From Phycisphaerae bacterium (GTDB lineage: Bacteria; Planctomycetota; Phycisphaerae; Phycisphaerales; SM1A02): 64,000 bases of DNA. Where the stretch lies: assembly GCA_018701395.1 (NCBI GenBank), contig JABIWU010000090.1, forward strand, positions 62,001 to 126,000, given 5' to 3'. Shown one piece after another: positions 41,828 to 51,080 of the stretch (position 1 is its first letter; each line of letters begins with the position of its first letter). The translations under genes and the position numbers were made by a program. The notes beneath the pieces were generated by a model. That model was not told the DNA's origin, did no database searches, and saw only the letters and a list, made by a program, of their open reading frames with translations.

Positions 41828-42985
41828 TTACAGTGTCCTAATAAAATCCCCACCGGGCATTGCTGAAAGCAACTCATCGGTAAGTGTTTTCCTAAAACCA
41901 TCGTCAGCCAAATCTTCTAAACTTTCGTTTAAGAAAGCATACATGAGTAAGGACTCTGCAGCATCAGCTGGAATACCTCTGGAACGAAGATAGAGTTTTG
42001 CTTCTTCGTCTATCTCGCCAGTCGTTGCACCATGTGTGCACGCAACTTCATCGTTGTAAATTTCAAGTTGCGGGCGAGCAATAGCATTGGCGTCATCACT
42101 AAGCAAAATGTTTTGATTCGTTTGTTTAGCATCGGTATCAGTTGCGCCTTCTTTGACATAGATACGACCAGTAAAGACAGACTTTGCATTGCCATCAAGA
42201 ATGCCTTTGTAAAATTCTCGGCTGTTGCAATTTGGATAATTATGTTCAATGCGAAGGTGGTTGTCTACTTGTTGATCTTGACCAAGCATGTACATGCCAT
42301 CAAAATTAGATTCAATGTGTTCGCCGTCTAAGTAGGCAGAAACTTCGTTTCGAGACACCTTGCTCGCAAGCGTAATCGTATGAGTTTGCACTTCGCTAGA
42401 GTCACGCTGGCAAACATGCAGTTGTCCTAATTGGTATGCGGTGTTTGAACCACGAATTGCACGGACTAAGGTTACGTTTGAGTTTTTCTCAGCCATGATT
42501 TCAGTGAGCGGCATAAACAGGTGACCGCTGTCACCAAGGCAAACGTGCGTTTCAGCAACAGAGATGGATTCACCTTCTTTTGCGTGAATGAAAACGCTAC
42601 CACTGGCAGCAGTTGCACAGTCCCCAGTAACTAATTGCAAAATGTGAATGGTTTTCTCTTGATTATTTGTAATAGTAACTGTGTCGCATTCGAAACTTGG
42701 AATAAAACTGTCGCCACGGCTGGCAATTGTTCCTGCAAGTTCGTAGGCGGCATTTATTTCAACGCCATCGCTAAGGCGCGATGCTTCTTCGTTAAAGACG
42801 CCGTTGATTAAAACGATAAAACTATTTGCAGGGGTAACGTCAAATCCATGGATGATGTGTTCGTCTACAAAAGTCGTGCTCAAAGCAAAATCTATGTTCG
42901 CAAGAGCTGAAACATTGGTGTACATCCACGATTCAGTTTTATGTAGTTTTTTAAAACATTTGTTGTCAAAAGTCATGGTGGTCAT
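41828..42985 (-). CDS. sufD: Fe-S assembly protein SufD
   Basis: SufBCD complex subunit with the beta-helix core domain (385 aa). Seen: [15 protein letters not shown], then [63 protein letters not shown] (the SufB/SufD signature with His) and [15 protein letters not shown]. Start at 42985 because its ATG overlaps the sufC stop (ATGA). One base separates its end from the sufS start. Confidence 0.93.
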   Translation of the reverse strand: MTTMTFDNKCFKKLHKTESWMYTNVSALANIDFALSTTFVDEHIIHGFDVTPANSFIVLINGVFNEEASRLSDGVEINAAYELAGTIASRGDSFIPSFECDTVTITNNQEKTIHILQLVTGDCATAASGSVFIHAKEGESISVAETHVCLGDSGHLFMPLTEIMAEKNSNVTLVRAIRGSNTAYQLGQLHVCQRDSSEVQTHTITLASKVSRNEVSAYLDGEHIESNFDGMYMLGQDQQVDNHLRIEHNYPNCNSREFYKGILDGNAKSVFTGRIYVKEGATDTDAKQTNQNILLSDDANAIARPQLEIYNDEVACTHGATTGEIDEEAKLYLRSRGIPADAAESLLMYAFLNESLEDLADDGFRKTLTDELLSAMPGGDFIRTL

Positions 42986-43758
42986 CCGCAGCAACATCCT
43001 GTGTCGCAATTTTCAAATGCGACGTACCCTTTTTCTTCAAGTTCAACCGCAAGTTCCTTGCCGCCGCTTTTGACTATTTTTCCGTCGATTAAAACATGAA
43101 CAAAGTCAGGGACAATATGGTCGAGTAATCGTTGGTAATGCGTGATAACTACAAAGCCACGTTCAGAAGAACGAAGTTTGTTCACGCCATCTGAAACAAT
43201 ACGAAGCGCATCAATGTCAAGACCAGAATCGGTCTCGTCTAGAACGCATAATTTTGGATCAAGCATAGCCATTTGGAAAATTTCTGCTCGTTTCTTTTCG
43301 CCACCAGAGAAGCCTTCGTTCACGCCTCGATCTAGTAAGTCGGTGTTTAGTTTTACGGATGCTGCTTTTTCTTCGACTAAATCGAGGAAGTCCATAGCAT
43401 CTAGTTCTTCTTCACCGCGATATTTACGCATTGCGTTGACTGCAGCTTTCAAAAAGAATTTCGTTGATACGCCTTGTATTTCTACAGGGTATTGGAATGC
43501 TAAGAAAATGCCAGCACATGCGCGATGGTCAGCGTCCAGTTTCAAAAGGTCTTGTCCCATGAAGTAAATTTCACCTTCAGTTACTTCATACGCTTCGTGT
43601 CCGGCAAGAACACACGCAAGGGTACTTTTGCCAGAACCGTTTGGTCCCATGATGGAATGTACTTCGCCTAGATGTACGGTGAGGTTCACACCCTTAAGGA
43701 TGTCATGGCCTTCAACATTGGCGTGCAAATTTTTTATTTCAAGTAATGGTGTTGTCAT
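42982..43758 (-). CDS. sufC: SufC ATPase, with an unusual Cys-rich C-terminal tail
   Basis: ABC-type ATPase of the SufBCD scaffold. Seen: Walker [10 protein letters not shown], signature [11 protein letters not shown], Walker [13 protein letters not shown] and the H-loop [12 protein letters not shown], all intact. 258 aa. The last residues are [10 protein letters not shown], with four cysteines; ordinary SufC proteins end without such a motif. The tail may bind metal or a cluster (inference). Confidence 0.94.
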   Translation of the reverse strand: MTTPLLEIKNLHANVEGHDILKGVNLTVHLGEVHSIMGPNGSGKSTLACVLAGHEAYEVTEGEIYFMGQDLLKLDADHRACAGIFLAFQYPVEIQGVSTKFFLKAAVNAMRKYRGEEELDAMDFLDLVEEKAASVKLNTDLLDRGVNEGFSGGEKKRAEIFQMAMLDPKLCVLDETDSGLDIDALRIVSDGVNKLRSSERGFVVITHYQRLLDHIVPDFVHVLIDGKIVKSGGKELAVELEEKGYVAFENCDTGCCCG

Positions 43759-43778
43759 AATTTCTTTCTTCAGAGCGT

Positions 43779-45335
43779 TTATCCAACGCTTGCTTCTAAA
43801 CTCACTTCAAGAAGACGCCGTGCTTCGACAGCGAACTCCATTGGTAATTCTCTAAATACTTCCTTGCAAAATCCGTTAACAATCATATTGATTGCGTCTT
43901 CAGTTGAGATTCCGCGTTGATTGCAATAGAAGAGTTGGTCTTCGCCAATCTTCGATGTGGATGCTTCGTGTTCCGCTTTTGCACTGCTATTTTTTACTTC
44001 AATGTATGGGAACGTATGCGCGCCGCATTCATCGCCCATGAGCATGGAGTCGCACTGCGTGTAATTCCGCGCATTTTCAGCACCTTTTTGAATTCGAACA
44101 AGCCCACGGTAAATGTTTTGACCGTGACCCGCACTGATGCCTTTGCTGACAATTGTACTTCGTGTATTTTTGCCAATGTGAATCATCTTTGTGCCGGTGT
44201 CTGCTTGTTGGTAATTGTTTGTAAGTGCGACGGAATAAAATTCGCCGACTGAATCGTCGCCAAGCAAAATGCACGATGGGTATTTCCAAGTAACCGCGGA
44301 ACCTGTTTCAACTTGCGTCCATGTGATTCGACTGTTGTTGCCTTGGCATTTACCACGTTTTGTCACGAAGTTATAAATGCCACCGACACCGTTTTCATCG
44401 CCGGGGTACCAATTTTGTACAGTTGAATATTTAATGCTTGCATTATCAAGTGCAACGAGTTCAACAACCGCAGCGTGCAATTGGTTTTCGTCGCGCATCG
44501 GTGCAGTGCAACCTTCAAGGTATGAAACGCTGGCACCTTCTTCTGCGATGATGAGTGTTCGTTCAAATTGCCCAGACGATTTCGCATTTATGCGAAAGTA
44601 AGTCGACAAATCCATCGGGCACTTCACGCCTTTTGGGATGTATACAAACGAACCATCGGTAAAGACGGCACTGTTTAATGTTGCGTAATAATTGTCAGAG
44701 TAGGGAACGATGGTGCCTAAGTATTTTTTTACTAATTCGGGATGTTCGCGCACTGCTTCTGAAATTGGGCAAAAGATGATGCCAATTTCAGCGAGTTTAT
44801 CTTGGTAGGTTGTGCCAACTGATACAGAGTCAAACACTGCATCGACAGCGACACCAGCAAGCGCTGCGCGTTCTGCCAGTGGAATGCCAAGTTTTTCGTA
44901 CGTTTCTAACAGTTTAGGATCGACTTCATCTAGCGATTTTGGAGCATTTTCCATCGACTTTGGCGCAGAGTAAAAAATGATTTCATCGTAGTTTGGTTTT
45001 ACATATGTTAAGTGTGGCCAGTCTGGTTCTTCCATCGTGAGCCAGTGTTTGTATGCTTTGAGCCGCCAATCAAGAAGCCATTGGGGTTCTTCCTTCTTCG
45101 CTGAAATAAACGCAATTGTCGATTCGTCTAATCCGGGGGGTGCAGAGTCCGCTTCAATGTCTGTAACAAAACCCCATTTGTACTTTTCGTTGAAGGTTTC
45201 TTTCAGCAGTTGCGTATCTTCTGCAGCGGTATTGGATGAACTTAAAAGCGTTCCCGCGTCAGGCATATCTGCGAGGCGTTTAATCTCTTCTGACCGTTTT
45301 TTTGTGCCGTTAGCCATGTTTTTATCTTCTTCCAT
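43779..45335 (-). CDS. sufB: Fe-S assembly scaffold SufB
   Basis: Cluster-building scaffold of SufBCD. Seen: [33 protein letters not shown]-type core ([20 protein letters not shown]), [48 protein letters not shown] and SEHEASTS-type ([12 protein letters not shown]) end motifs. About 518 aa. First gene of sufBCDSUT. A GATACT hexamer lies 7 bases before ATG 45335 (leaderless); ATG 45317 behind GGAAGAAG is the alternative. No SufR or IscR-type regulator is beside it. Confidence 0.95.
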   Translation of the reverse strand: MEEDKNMANGTKKRSEEIKRLADMPDAGTLLSSSNTAAEDTQLLKETFNEKYKWGFVTDIEADSAPPGLDESTIAFISAKKEEPQWLLDWRLKAYKHWLTMEEPDWPHLTYVKPNYDEIIFYSAPKSMENAPKSLDEVDPKLLETYEKLGIPLAERAALAGVAVDAVFDSVSVGTTYQDKLAEIGIIFCPISEAVREHPELVKKYLGTIVPYSDNYYATLNSAVFTDGSFVYIPKGVKCPMDLSTYFRINAKSSGQFERTLIIAEEGASVSYLEGCTAPMRDENQLHAAVVELVALDNASIKYSTVQNWYPGDENGVGGIYNFVTKRGKCQGNNSRITWTQVETGSAVTWKYPSCILLGDDSVGEFYSVALTNNYQQADTGTKMIHIGKNTRSTIVSKGISAGHGQNIYRGLVRIQKGAENARNYTQCDSMLMGDECGAHTFPYIEVKNSSAKAEHEASTSKIGEDQLFYCNQRGISTEDAINMIVNGFCKEVFRELPMEFAVEARRLLEVSLEASVG

Positions 45336-45348
45336 GAGAATGAGTATC
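45336..45348 (-). promoter_or_regulatory. Possible leaderless promoter of the suf operon
   Basis: Minus-strand GATACT (45348-45343), 7 bases, then ATG 45335. The hexamer differs from TANNNT at the first base. If correct, the suf message starts at or next to the sufB start. Confidence 0.4.
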
Positions 45349-45409
45349 AATAACCCAGTTTCCTAGTATAGCAGAAAACCAGCAAAATCAAACAAATTTA
45401 TGTGTTCGG

Positions 45410-45433
45410 GGTCTGGTACAGATGCACCAGACC
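45410..45433. repeat. Palindrome GGTCTGGTACA-GA-TGCACCAGACC
   Basis: Arms 45410-45420 and 45423-45433 pair at 10 of 11 positions around a 2-base loop. It is the same core as the inverted repeat at 36074-36133 and lies in the 270-base gap between sufB and the FAD oxidoreductase gene. The rest of that gap shows no gene. Confidence 0.8.
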
Positions 45434-45593
45434 ATTAGGCCCTAAGAAAGGTTTAATTCAGGTGCACGCTCAGGTAATCAACGATATCCCTTGATTGCGT
45501 CACCCAGATGAATTGGGGTATTGCGTTGGAAAACACCTGCGAAGCATTACTCGCATGCCACAGTGCGACTGCACACAACAACCACGAAGCAGT

Positions 45594-45605
45594 TAGGATT
45601 CAAGC
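45594..45605 (+). promoter_or_regulatory. Possible leaderless promoter of the FAD oxidoreductase gene
   Basis: TAGGAT (45594-45599), exactly 6 bases, then ATG 45606. The AGGA inside could alternatively be a ribosome binding site, so this case is ambiguous. Confidence 0.35.
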
Positions 45606-47117
45606 ATGGAACGTCGTGAATTTTTGAAATCTTCAAGTGCGGTCGCCATTGCGTTCCAATTGCCATGGTTTGTTGCGAGCGGTTGCGCTGGTCGCATGCG
45701 AGGCGACCGTGTTGTTGAGCACGCCAACGGAATTCTCGTCAATGACGCGCACGCTGCGATGAACGCGACATGGGTTCGTGAAATACAAAAACCAGAAACG
45801 GCTGAAGCGTTGCAAAAAAATGTGCGAGATGCAGTTTTGAAGAACATGAACGTTTCAATTTCAGGTGGTAGGCATGCACTTGGGCAGCAACAATTCGCAA
45901 CAGATTCGATGTTGATTGATACAACCTCTTTGCATACGGTAATCGGCCTTGATTCAAACAACGGCATCGTCAAAGTGGAAGCAGGTATCCGCTGGCCCGA
46001 ATTGATGGAAGGTCTTCGCGAATTGCAACCAGGCGAAACAAACCCTTGGGTGATTCGGCAAAAGCAAGGCGGTTCCGATGGAATTTGTTTAGGTGGAACG
46101 CTTAGTGCAAACGCCCATGGCAGGGGGCTGGGCATGAAACCGATTGTCGACGATATCGAGTATTTTGAACTTATCAACGCAGCTGGCGAGTTGGTCTTTT
46201 GTAGCCGAACGCAAAACCCAGAATTATTTAATCTTGCAATTGGTGGGTATGGGTTGTTCGGTGTTATCTACGCCGTGGGGCTGCGCCTTATGCGCCGAGA
46301 AAAACTGCGAAGGGTGGTGCAAGTCGTGGACATTGCAGAGGTTGTCCCACTACTTGAGAAAGCAACAGCAGAGGGATGTAAGTACGGCGATTTTCAATAT
46401 GACATTGACGAGCAATCGCCGTCATTTATGAAGAAGGGAATCTGTACGTGGTATGCACAAGAAAGCGATACCGATGCAGTTCCAGTTGAAAGGGAACAAC
46501 TCAGCACGGACACGTGGCTGAACTTATTATATTTGGCGTGCACCGACCGAAGGAAAGGGTTTGATGCGTACACCGAATTCTTTCAATCAACGCATGGACA
46601 ACTCTATTGGTCTGATACGAGTCAATTAAGCACCTACAACAAGGGATATCGAGATTTTATCAATGCGAAGATAGAATTTGATGCACCGGTAAGTTTGATG
46701 TTGAGTGAGTTGTATACACCGCGGGAGAAATTACCAGAGTTCATGGCACAAGCCGCTGACATTTTGCGAGCGAGCGGGATTCCAAACATCTACGGAACCA
46801 TTCGGATGATTGAGAAAGACGATGAAACGTTTTTGCCATGGGCAAAAGAAAACTATGCGTGTGTTATTTTTAACTTGCTCGTGACCAACACAGCGTTGGG
46901 CAAGTCAAAAGCAGCAGACACGTTTAGGGCGCTGATCGATGTGTCGATTGCCCTTGGTGGCAGTTACTATTTGACGTATCACAAGTGGTCACGAAAGGAC
47001 CAAGTGCTTGCGTGCTATGAGCAGATGCCAGCGTTCCTTGAACAGAAGGCGAAGTACGACCCGAACTTGGTCTTCCAGAGCGACTGGTACAGGCACCAAC
47101 ACCAGTTGCTTTCGTAA
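45606..47117 (+). CDS. FAD-binding oxidoreductase, Tat signal and lipobox
   Basis: A 503 aa PCMH-type flavoenzyme. Seen: twin-arginine signal ERREFLKSSSAVAIAF ending in a lipobox-like VASGC, so the folded enzyme is probably exported and lipid-anchored. The FAD domain has ISGGRHALGQQQ, GIVKVEAGIRWPEL and GGTLSANAHGRGLG, with FELINAAGELVFCSR next. The C-terminal half has an ALO/GlcD-like fold feel (FFQSTHGQLYWSDTSQL) and ends DWYRHQHQLLS. The substrate is unknown; sugar or lactone oxidases and decaprenyl-ribose oxidases share this layout. Confidence 0.8.
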   Translation: MERREFLKSSSAVAIAFQLPWFVASGCAGRMRGDRVVEHANGILVNDAHAAMNATWVREIQKPETAEALQKNVRDAVLKNMNVSISGGRHALGQQQFATDSMLIDTTSLHTVIGLDSNNGIVKVEAGIRWPELMEGLRELQPGETNPWVIRQKQGGSDGICLGGTLSANAHGRGLGMKPIVDDIEYFELINAAGELVFCSRTQNPELFNLAIGGYGLFGVIYAVGLRLMRREKLRRVVQVVDIAEVVPLLEKATAEGCKYGDFQYDIDEQSPSFMKKGICTWYAQESDTDAVPVEREQLSTDTWLNLLYLACTDRRKGFDAYTEFFQSTHGQLYWSDTSQLSTYNKGYRDFINAKIEFDAPVSLMLSELYTPREKLPEFMAQAADILRASGIPNIYGTIRMIEKDDETFLPWAKENYACVIFNLLVTNTALGKSKAADTFRALIDVSIALGGSYYLTYHKWSRKDQVLACYEQMPAFLEQKAKYDPNLVFQSDWYRHQHQLLS

Positions 47118-47223
47118 TATTGCTCGTATTTCTTGCTTTATGGGGCGTGTTGCAATAAAGAAGTTGCATGTTGCGACCATTGTGACTCCTCCGCGAACAG
47201 TTATTTATATTTCAGTTTTCCCT

Positions 47224-47258
47224 AAAAGCAAATTGCTGCACGGATGTGCAGAATTTGC
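47224..47258 (-). terminator. Rho-independent terminator after tmRNA
   Basis: On the minus strand GCAAATT-CTGCAC pairs with GTGCAG-(C)-AATTTGC around the loop ATCC, followed by TTTT. It begins 13 bases beyond the tmRNA 3' end. Confidence 0.75.
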
Positions 47259-47271
47259 GGAAGAGATGGAA

Positions 47272-47617
47272 TGGAGCCGGGGAGAATCGAACTCCCGTGC
47301 CGAAACAGTCAACAATACACGTCTACGCAAATAGTCAGATGTTCAATTTCGGTACTGCGTCACTACATCTGACAAACTGACGCGTACCACAGCAAACTAA
47401 GTTTCTCATTCCTCTGCGGCTTGCAAGCACTTTGGAACCAGCCCGAGTTTTGCACACCGCGCTGTATCAGGCGTCGAGAACGATGTGTCGCAGGTTATGC
47501 TGCGAGTGCGTAGTTAGCGTTGCCAACTAAAAATTGTGCATCCTTTTATCGTGGCAAGGATGCTCCACGTTACGCAATGTATTGCCTTCCCTGTCCGGTC
47601 GAAACCAGGTCGGCCCC
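47272..47617 (-). ncRNA. ssrA: tmRNA (transfer-messenger RNA)
   Basis: One-piece tmRNA of about 346 nt. Seen: 5' end GGGGCCGACCTGGTTTCGAC and 3' end GGGAGTTCGATTCTCCCCGG then CTCCA, which pair as the tRNA-like domain with acceptor GGGGCCG/CGGCTCC. CCA is not encoded. The tag frame at 47524-47495 follows TTTAGTT and reads GNANYALAA then TAA, ending in the usual ALAA degradation signal. A terminator follows at 47258-47224. It rescues ribosomes stalled on broken mRNAs. Confidence 0.95.
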
Positions 47618-47656
47618 TAAGTTTTCAAAGAGCAATAGAAGAGTATACGCTATTTT

Positions 47657-48280
47657 TTACTTCTGTCCATTAAAACAGGGGTTTGCAAGAATAGGCACCA
47701 CTTTTGCAAGAATACGAAGGAGTACTTCTGCCTGCGTGCCAAGTGCGTCAATATCACAAATAATTTCTTGATCGTAGCACGCTAAAACAGGAGCAGTTTG
47801 CTCACGATACACTTCAAATCGACGCCTGATTACAGTTTCGTCTGCATCATCAGGGCGCCCCTGCTCCGTTGCTCGCTTTTTCATTCTGCCGACCATTTCA
47901 TCGATATTTTCACATACGAGGTGAATAATCATACATGGGTCAATGTAATCCCGCATCGTTTCTGCTTGCGGTTGGCTTCTTGGAATGCCATCGAGAATCA
48001 ACATATCCGTTGTCGGAGCGTAAAGTTCACGAGCAATCAACTGCTCAACATGCTGGCGCCATAAACGAACAGTCAAAAAATCTGGAACAAGTAAACCTTG
48101 CGATGAATATCGTGTAAATTCAAGCCCAATCTCTGATTCCTTATCCAACGAACGAAACATATCTCCTGTTGCGAGGTGGAAAAAGCCCGGAATCGCACCA
48201 ATCAACTTCCCTTGCGTACCTTTCCCAACGCCTGGAGGGCCAATTAAGAGAATAGATGAATAGCGATTTGGTGTCGACAT
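47657..48280 (-). CDS. adk: Adenylate kinase
   Basis: Interconverts AMP, ADP and ATP. Seen: P-loop GPPGVGKGTQGKLI, ATGDMFRSL, LDGIPRSQPQAE (AMP-binding) and GRPDDADETVIRRRFEVYREQTAPVL in the LID/hinge region. 207 aa, with a short LID lacking Cys zinc ligands. The gene lies upstream of tmRNA on the same strand, 39 bases away. Confidence 0.93.
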   Translation of the reverse strand: MSTPNRYSSILLIGPPGVGKGTQGKLIGAIPGFFHLATGDMFRSLDKESEIGLEFTRYSSQGLLVPDFLTVRLWRQHVEQLIARELYAPTTDMLILDGIPRSQPQAETMRDYIDPCMIIHLVCENIDEMVGRMKKRATEQGRPDDADETVIRRRFEVYREQTAPVLACYDQEIICDIDALGTQAEVLLRILAKVVPILANPCFNGQK

Positions 48281-48407
48281 TGTGAATCCAATAACTTGCG
48301 AATGATAGCCAAAATTGTTGCATCAGGAAGGGAAAAAGAATGAGTCTCTACGTAAATGGACTCTGAATTCAATTAATTAATAATTTAATATTAGGTACGA
48401 TGCAGGA

Positions 48408-50117
48408 ATGCAAGGATTAACAAGAATTTGGAAAGAGCCTGCTGGAAATAGCACTGAAAACACCCTGGTTTCACGAATTCTTACCGCCCGCGGGATCATT
48501 TCGGCTGAAGAACATCGCTCGTTTTTGGACCCAAAACTCTCCACGCTTGAAGACCCGAGGGAATTGCCTGATGCCGAAAAAGCGGGAGCAATTCTATGCG
48601 AATATTTAAGGGCGGGCAAAAAAGTATTGATTTATGGAGATTACGATGCGGATGGGATTACTGCCTCATCAGTCCTCTACCACGTCATTGCAACTGCGAC
48701 AAAAAAACCAGGGCCACCGATTTATATCCCAGATCGAATGAGCGAGGGATATGGGATCAATCCCGAAGCGATAGAGCAATTCGCGAAGGATGGAATAGAC
48801 CTCGTCATTTCAGTTGATTGTGGTGTTACAGCAGTCGAGGCAGCAGAAAAAGCAAAAGAACTTGGGCTTACGCTTATCGTCACAGATCACCACCGGCCAA
48901 GGGATGACGGGAAATTGCCTGATTGTGCAGCACTTGTTCATCCTGGAATTGATGAAGAACCCAAAACATTGTTTGCAGGTGTTGGGGTCGCGTACCAACT
49001 TGCATGGGCATTTGCGAGAACGTGGTCTGGTTCGCAGCAAGTCACAAAAGAGTTAAGTCAATGTTTACTTGACATGCTACCGTTTGTAGCCATTGGCACG
49101 ATTGCGGACATGGTGCCTCTTGAAAATGGGAATCGAATTTTGGCACGATGGGGGTTGCAGCTTTTGCCAAGCACGACAAACGCAGGTCTTCTTGCGATTA
49201 TGAAACAACTCGATACGCCAAAAATGAAATTAAATTCTTCGCACATTAGTTTTGGTATTGCACCATTACTAAATGCAGTTGGCCGTCTTGCGCACGCAAC
49301 TAAAGCAGTGGACTTACTAACGCACCTTGATGGACCATTAGCAGAATCATCGGCAAAAGCACTTGCAGATTTAAATCGCAAAAGACAAAAAGTGCAACGC
49401 GACATTATCGAAAACGCGATAGAGCAGATTGAAAAAGACAAACTCTACGACAATAAAATAATTGTTTTGCAAAACGACGACTGGAACAGAGGGGTTGTCG
49501 GTGTTGCCGCGGGCAAATGCATTGAGACACATTATCGTCCAACCATTTTGCTTTCAGGGGACGGGGATGAACTTGTCGGTTCAGCAAGAAGCATTGAAGG
49601 CTTTTCGATTTTTGATGCACTGTCTTCTTGCGAAGATCTTTTATTAAAATTTGGCGGGCACGATATGGCTGCGGGTTTGAGTGTCGCTCGAGAAAAGTAT
49701 GATGCATTTGTGTCTGCAATTACAAAGTATGCAAACGAGAACATAAAACCAGAGCAATTAATTAAAACAGTTAAACCAGACGTGCTTGCAACACAGAAAG
49801 AAATTAAGTATGCGACTGCTGTTGAAATTGAAAAAATGGGCCCGTTTGGTATTGGGAATCCATCGCCTATCGTGCAATTTTCAAAAGTGAGAGTGGACAG
49901 CGTAAGCACTATGGGTAACCGTGGTGCGCACATGTCGTTGCAAATAGGAACTTCGAATGAACGAATTCGGTGCATTTGGTGGAACAATGGCGGTTACGCA
50001 CCAAAATTAATTCGTGGAATGGAAATTGACGTTGTTGCCAAAATAAAAGTAAACGAATTTAGGGGAAGGCGAACAGCAGAGTTAGATTTGCTAGACATCG
50101 CTTTACCAAGCGGCTAA
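48408..50117 (+). CDS. recJ: Single-stranded-DNA-specific exonuclease RecJ
   Basis: 5'-3' ssDNA exonuclease of recombination and mismatch repair. Seen: DHH-family motifs YGDYDADGITASS, SVDCGVTA and VTDHHRPRDDG, DIPFVAIGTIADMVPL-type (LPFVAIGTIADMVPLE), the AVGRLAHATKAVDLL segment, and a DHHA1 domain with KFGGHDMAAGLS. A C-terminal OB domain follows. 569 aa, normal. A GCAGGA precedes the ATG. The end overlaps the convergent DUF21 gene by 15 bases. Confidence 0.95.
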   Translation: MQGLTRIWKEPAGNSTENTLVSRILTARGIISAEEHRSFLDPKLSTLEDPRELPDAEKAGAILCEYLRAGKKVLIYGDYDADGITASSVLYHVIATATKKPGPPIYIPDRMSEGYGINPEAIEQFAKDGIDLVISVDCGVTAVEAAEKAKELGLTLIVTDHHRPRDDGKLPDCAALVHPGIDEEPKTLFAGVGVAYQLAWAFARTWSGSQQVTKELSQCLLDMLPFVAIGTIADMVPLENGNRILARWGLQLLPSTTNAGLLAIMKQLDTPKMKLNSSHISFGIAPLLNAVGRLAHATKAVDLLTHLDGPLAESSAKALADLNRKRQKVQRDIIENAIEQIEKDKLYDNKIIVLQNDDWNRGVVGVAAGKCIETHYRPTILLSGDGDELVGSARSIEGFSIFDALSSCEDLLLKFGGHDMAAGLSVAREKYDAFVSAITKYANENIKPEQLIKTVKPDVLATQKEIKYATAVEIEKMGPFGIGNPSPIVQFSKVRVDSVSTMGNRGAHMSLQIGTSNERIRCIWWNNGGYAPKLIRGMEIDVVAKIKVNEFRGRRTAELDLLDIALPSG

Positions 50118-51080
50118 CTCGCCAACTATTGGTTCAACAAGATCTTTAAGCGTGACAATGCCTACAGGTTTTTTATTTCCAGTTGAAACAATTGCCATCG
50201 AACTTTTACTCTTTCTTAGTCGTTGCAGTGCCTCTCGAACAGGCATGTCGGGAGGAATGAAGAGCGGCTCTTTTAGTAAGTCAAGTGTGCAACTTTCAGG
50301 AGCGAGCAGGGCAGACAGAATTGGAAGGATGCCTAAGACATTTCCGCTTTGATCTACAACCGGCATCCTCGTGTGTGCAGTATTGGAAATAGCAGATGAT
50401 CGTCTAGAAGCGGAAACGCTTGCACCAAGGCAATGCACGCGAGTCCAAGGAACCATTTCACTTCGGACAGTGAGTGTTCTCATCGCCAACACACGGTCAG
50501 CAAGCGTTATTTGTTCGTCACTAAGCACGCCGCCTTCTAGCCCTTCTTTGAAAAGTAGACCAAATCGAATGCGCGGCGATGGCTCAAGGGTGTTTTCTGA
50601 ACCGAGAATAAAACTTGCAAGTTTCCCAGCGTTTGAAACTAATGGCACTATGCCAGTCCACCATAGAAGTTTATCTGACCAAACAAGTGGCGCACTCCAG
50701 CGATACGTCCATGTGTCAGTGTTTGAGCGAAACAAGTCTTTTGGTAATACTTCGCCAAAAATAAATAGAATTGGAATTAAGACAAGAGCATTTACAATAA
50801 TGACCGTCCAAGGTCCGAGTTCGGTTTTTTCTAACAAACTGGCAACACCGTAACTTGCAACATAACTAGCAACATTATTACAAACGAGTAATACAGCGAG
50901 CATGCGAGTTGGCTGATTCACTAAAGTAAGTAATCGTTTAGCGCTGGCAAGACCATCTGAAGCACGGACATCGAGACGAATTTTGTTGATGGTGTAAAGC
51001 CCTGTTTCAAGACCCGAGTACAGCGCACTTAACACGAGACCAAGAAGAGTCACAGCGATAGCAATGTATATGTCATTCAT
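50103..51080 (-). CDS. DUF21/CBS-domain membrane protein (CorB/CNNM-like), short copy
   Basis: A 325 aa protein. Seen: N-terminal DUF21 membrane domain with three to four helices (SGLETGLYTINKIRLDVRA, FIFGEVLPKDLF), then two CBS domains (TVRSEMVPWTRVHCL; PVREALQRLRKSKSSMAIV). It lacks the C-terminal CorC_HlyC domain carried by its neighbour. Family members act as Mg or Co exporters or are annotated as hemolysins. ATGA overlap with the upstream paralogue. Confidence 0.87.
   Translation of the reverse strand: MNDIYIAIAVTLLGLVLSALYSGLETGLYTINKIRLDVRASDGLASAKRLLTLVNQPTRMLAVLLVCNNVASYVASYGVASLLEKTELGPWTVIIVNALVLIPILFIFGEVLPKDLFRSNTDTWTYRWSAPLVWSDKLLWWTGIVPLVSNAGKLASFILGSENTLEPSPRIRFGLLFKEGLEGGVLSDEQITLADRVLAMRTLTVRSEMVPWTRVHCLGASVSASRRSSAISNTAHTRMPVVDQSGNVLGILPILSALLAPESCTLDLLKEPLFIPPDMPVREALQRLRKSKSSMAIVSTGNKKPVGIVTLKDLVEPIVGELAAW

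Noticed and set aside
45337-45605. Possible small RNA or regulator gene between sufB and the FAD oxidoreductase
   Set aside because: Only the short palindrome and two putative promoters are visible; no coding frame, tRNA or riboswitch fold.
48400-48420. Six-codon frame starting ATGCAGGAATGC just before recJ
   Set aside because: It overlaps the recJ start out of frame and is too short to support as a leader peptide; the GCAGGA inside serves as the recJ ribosome binding site.
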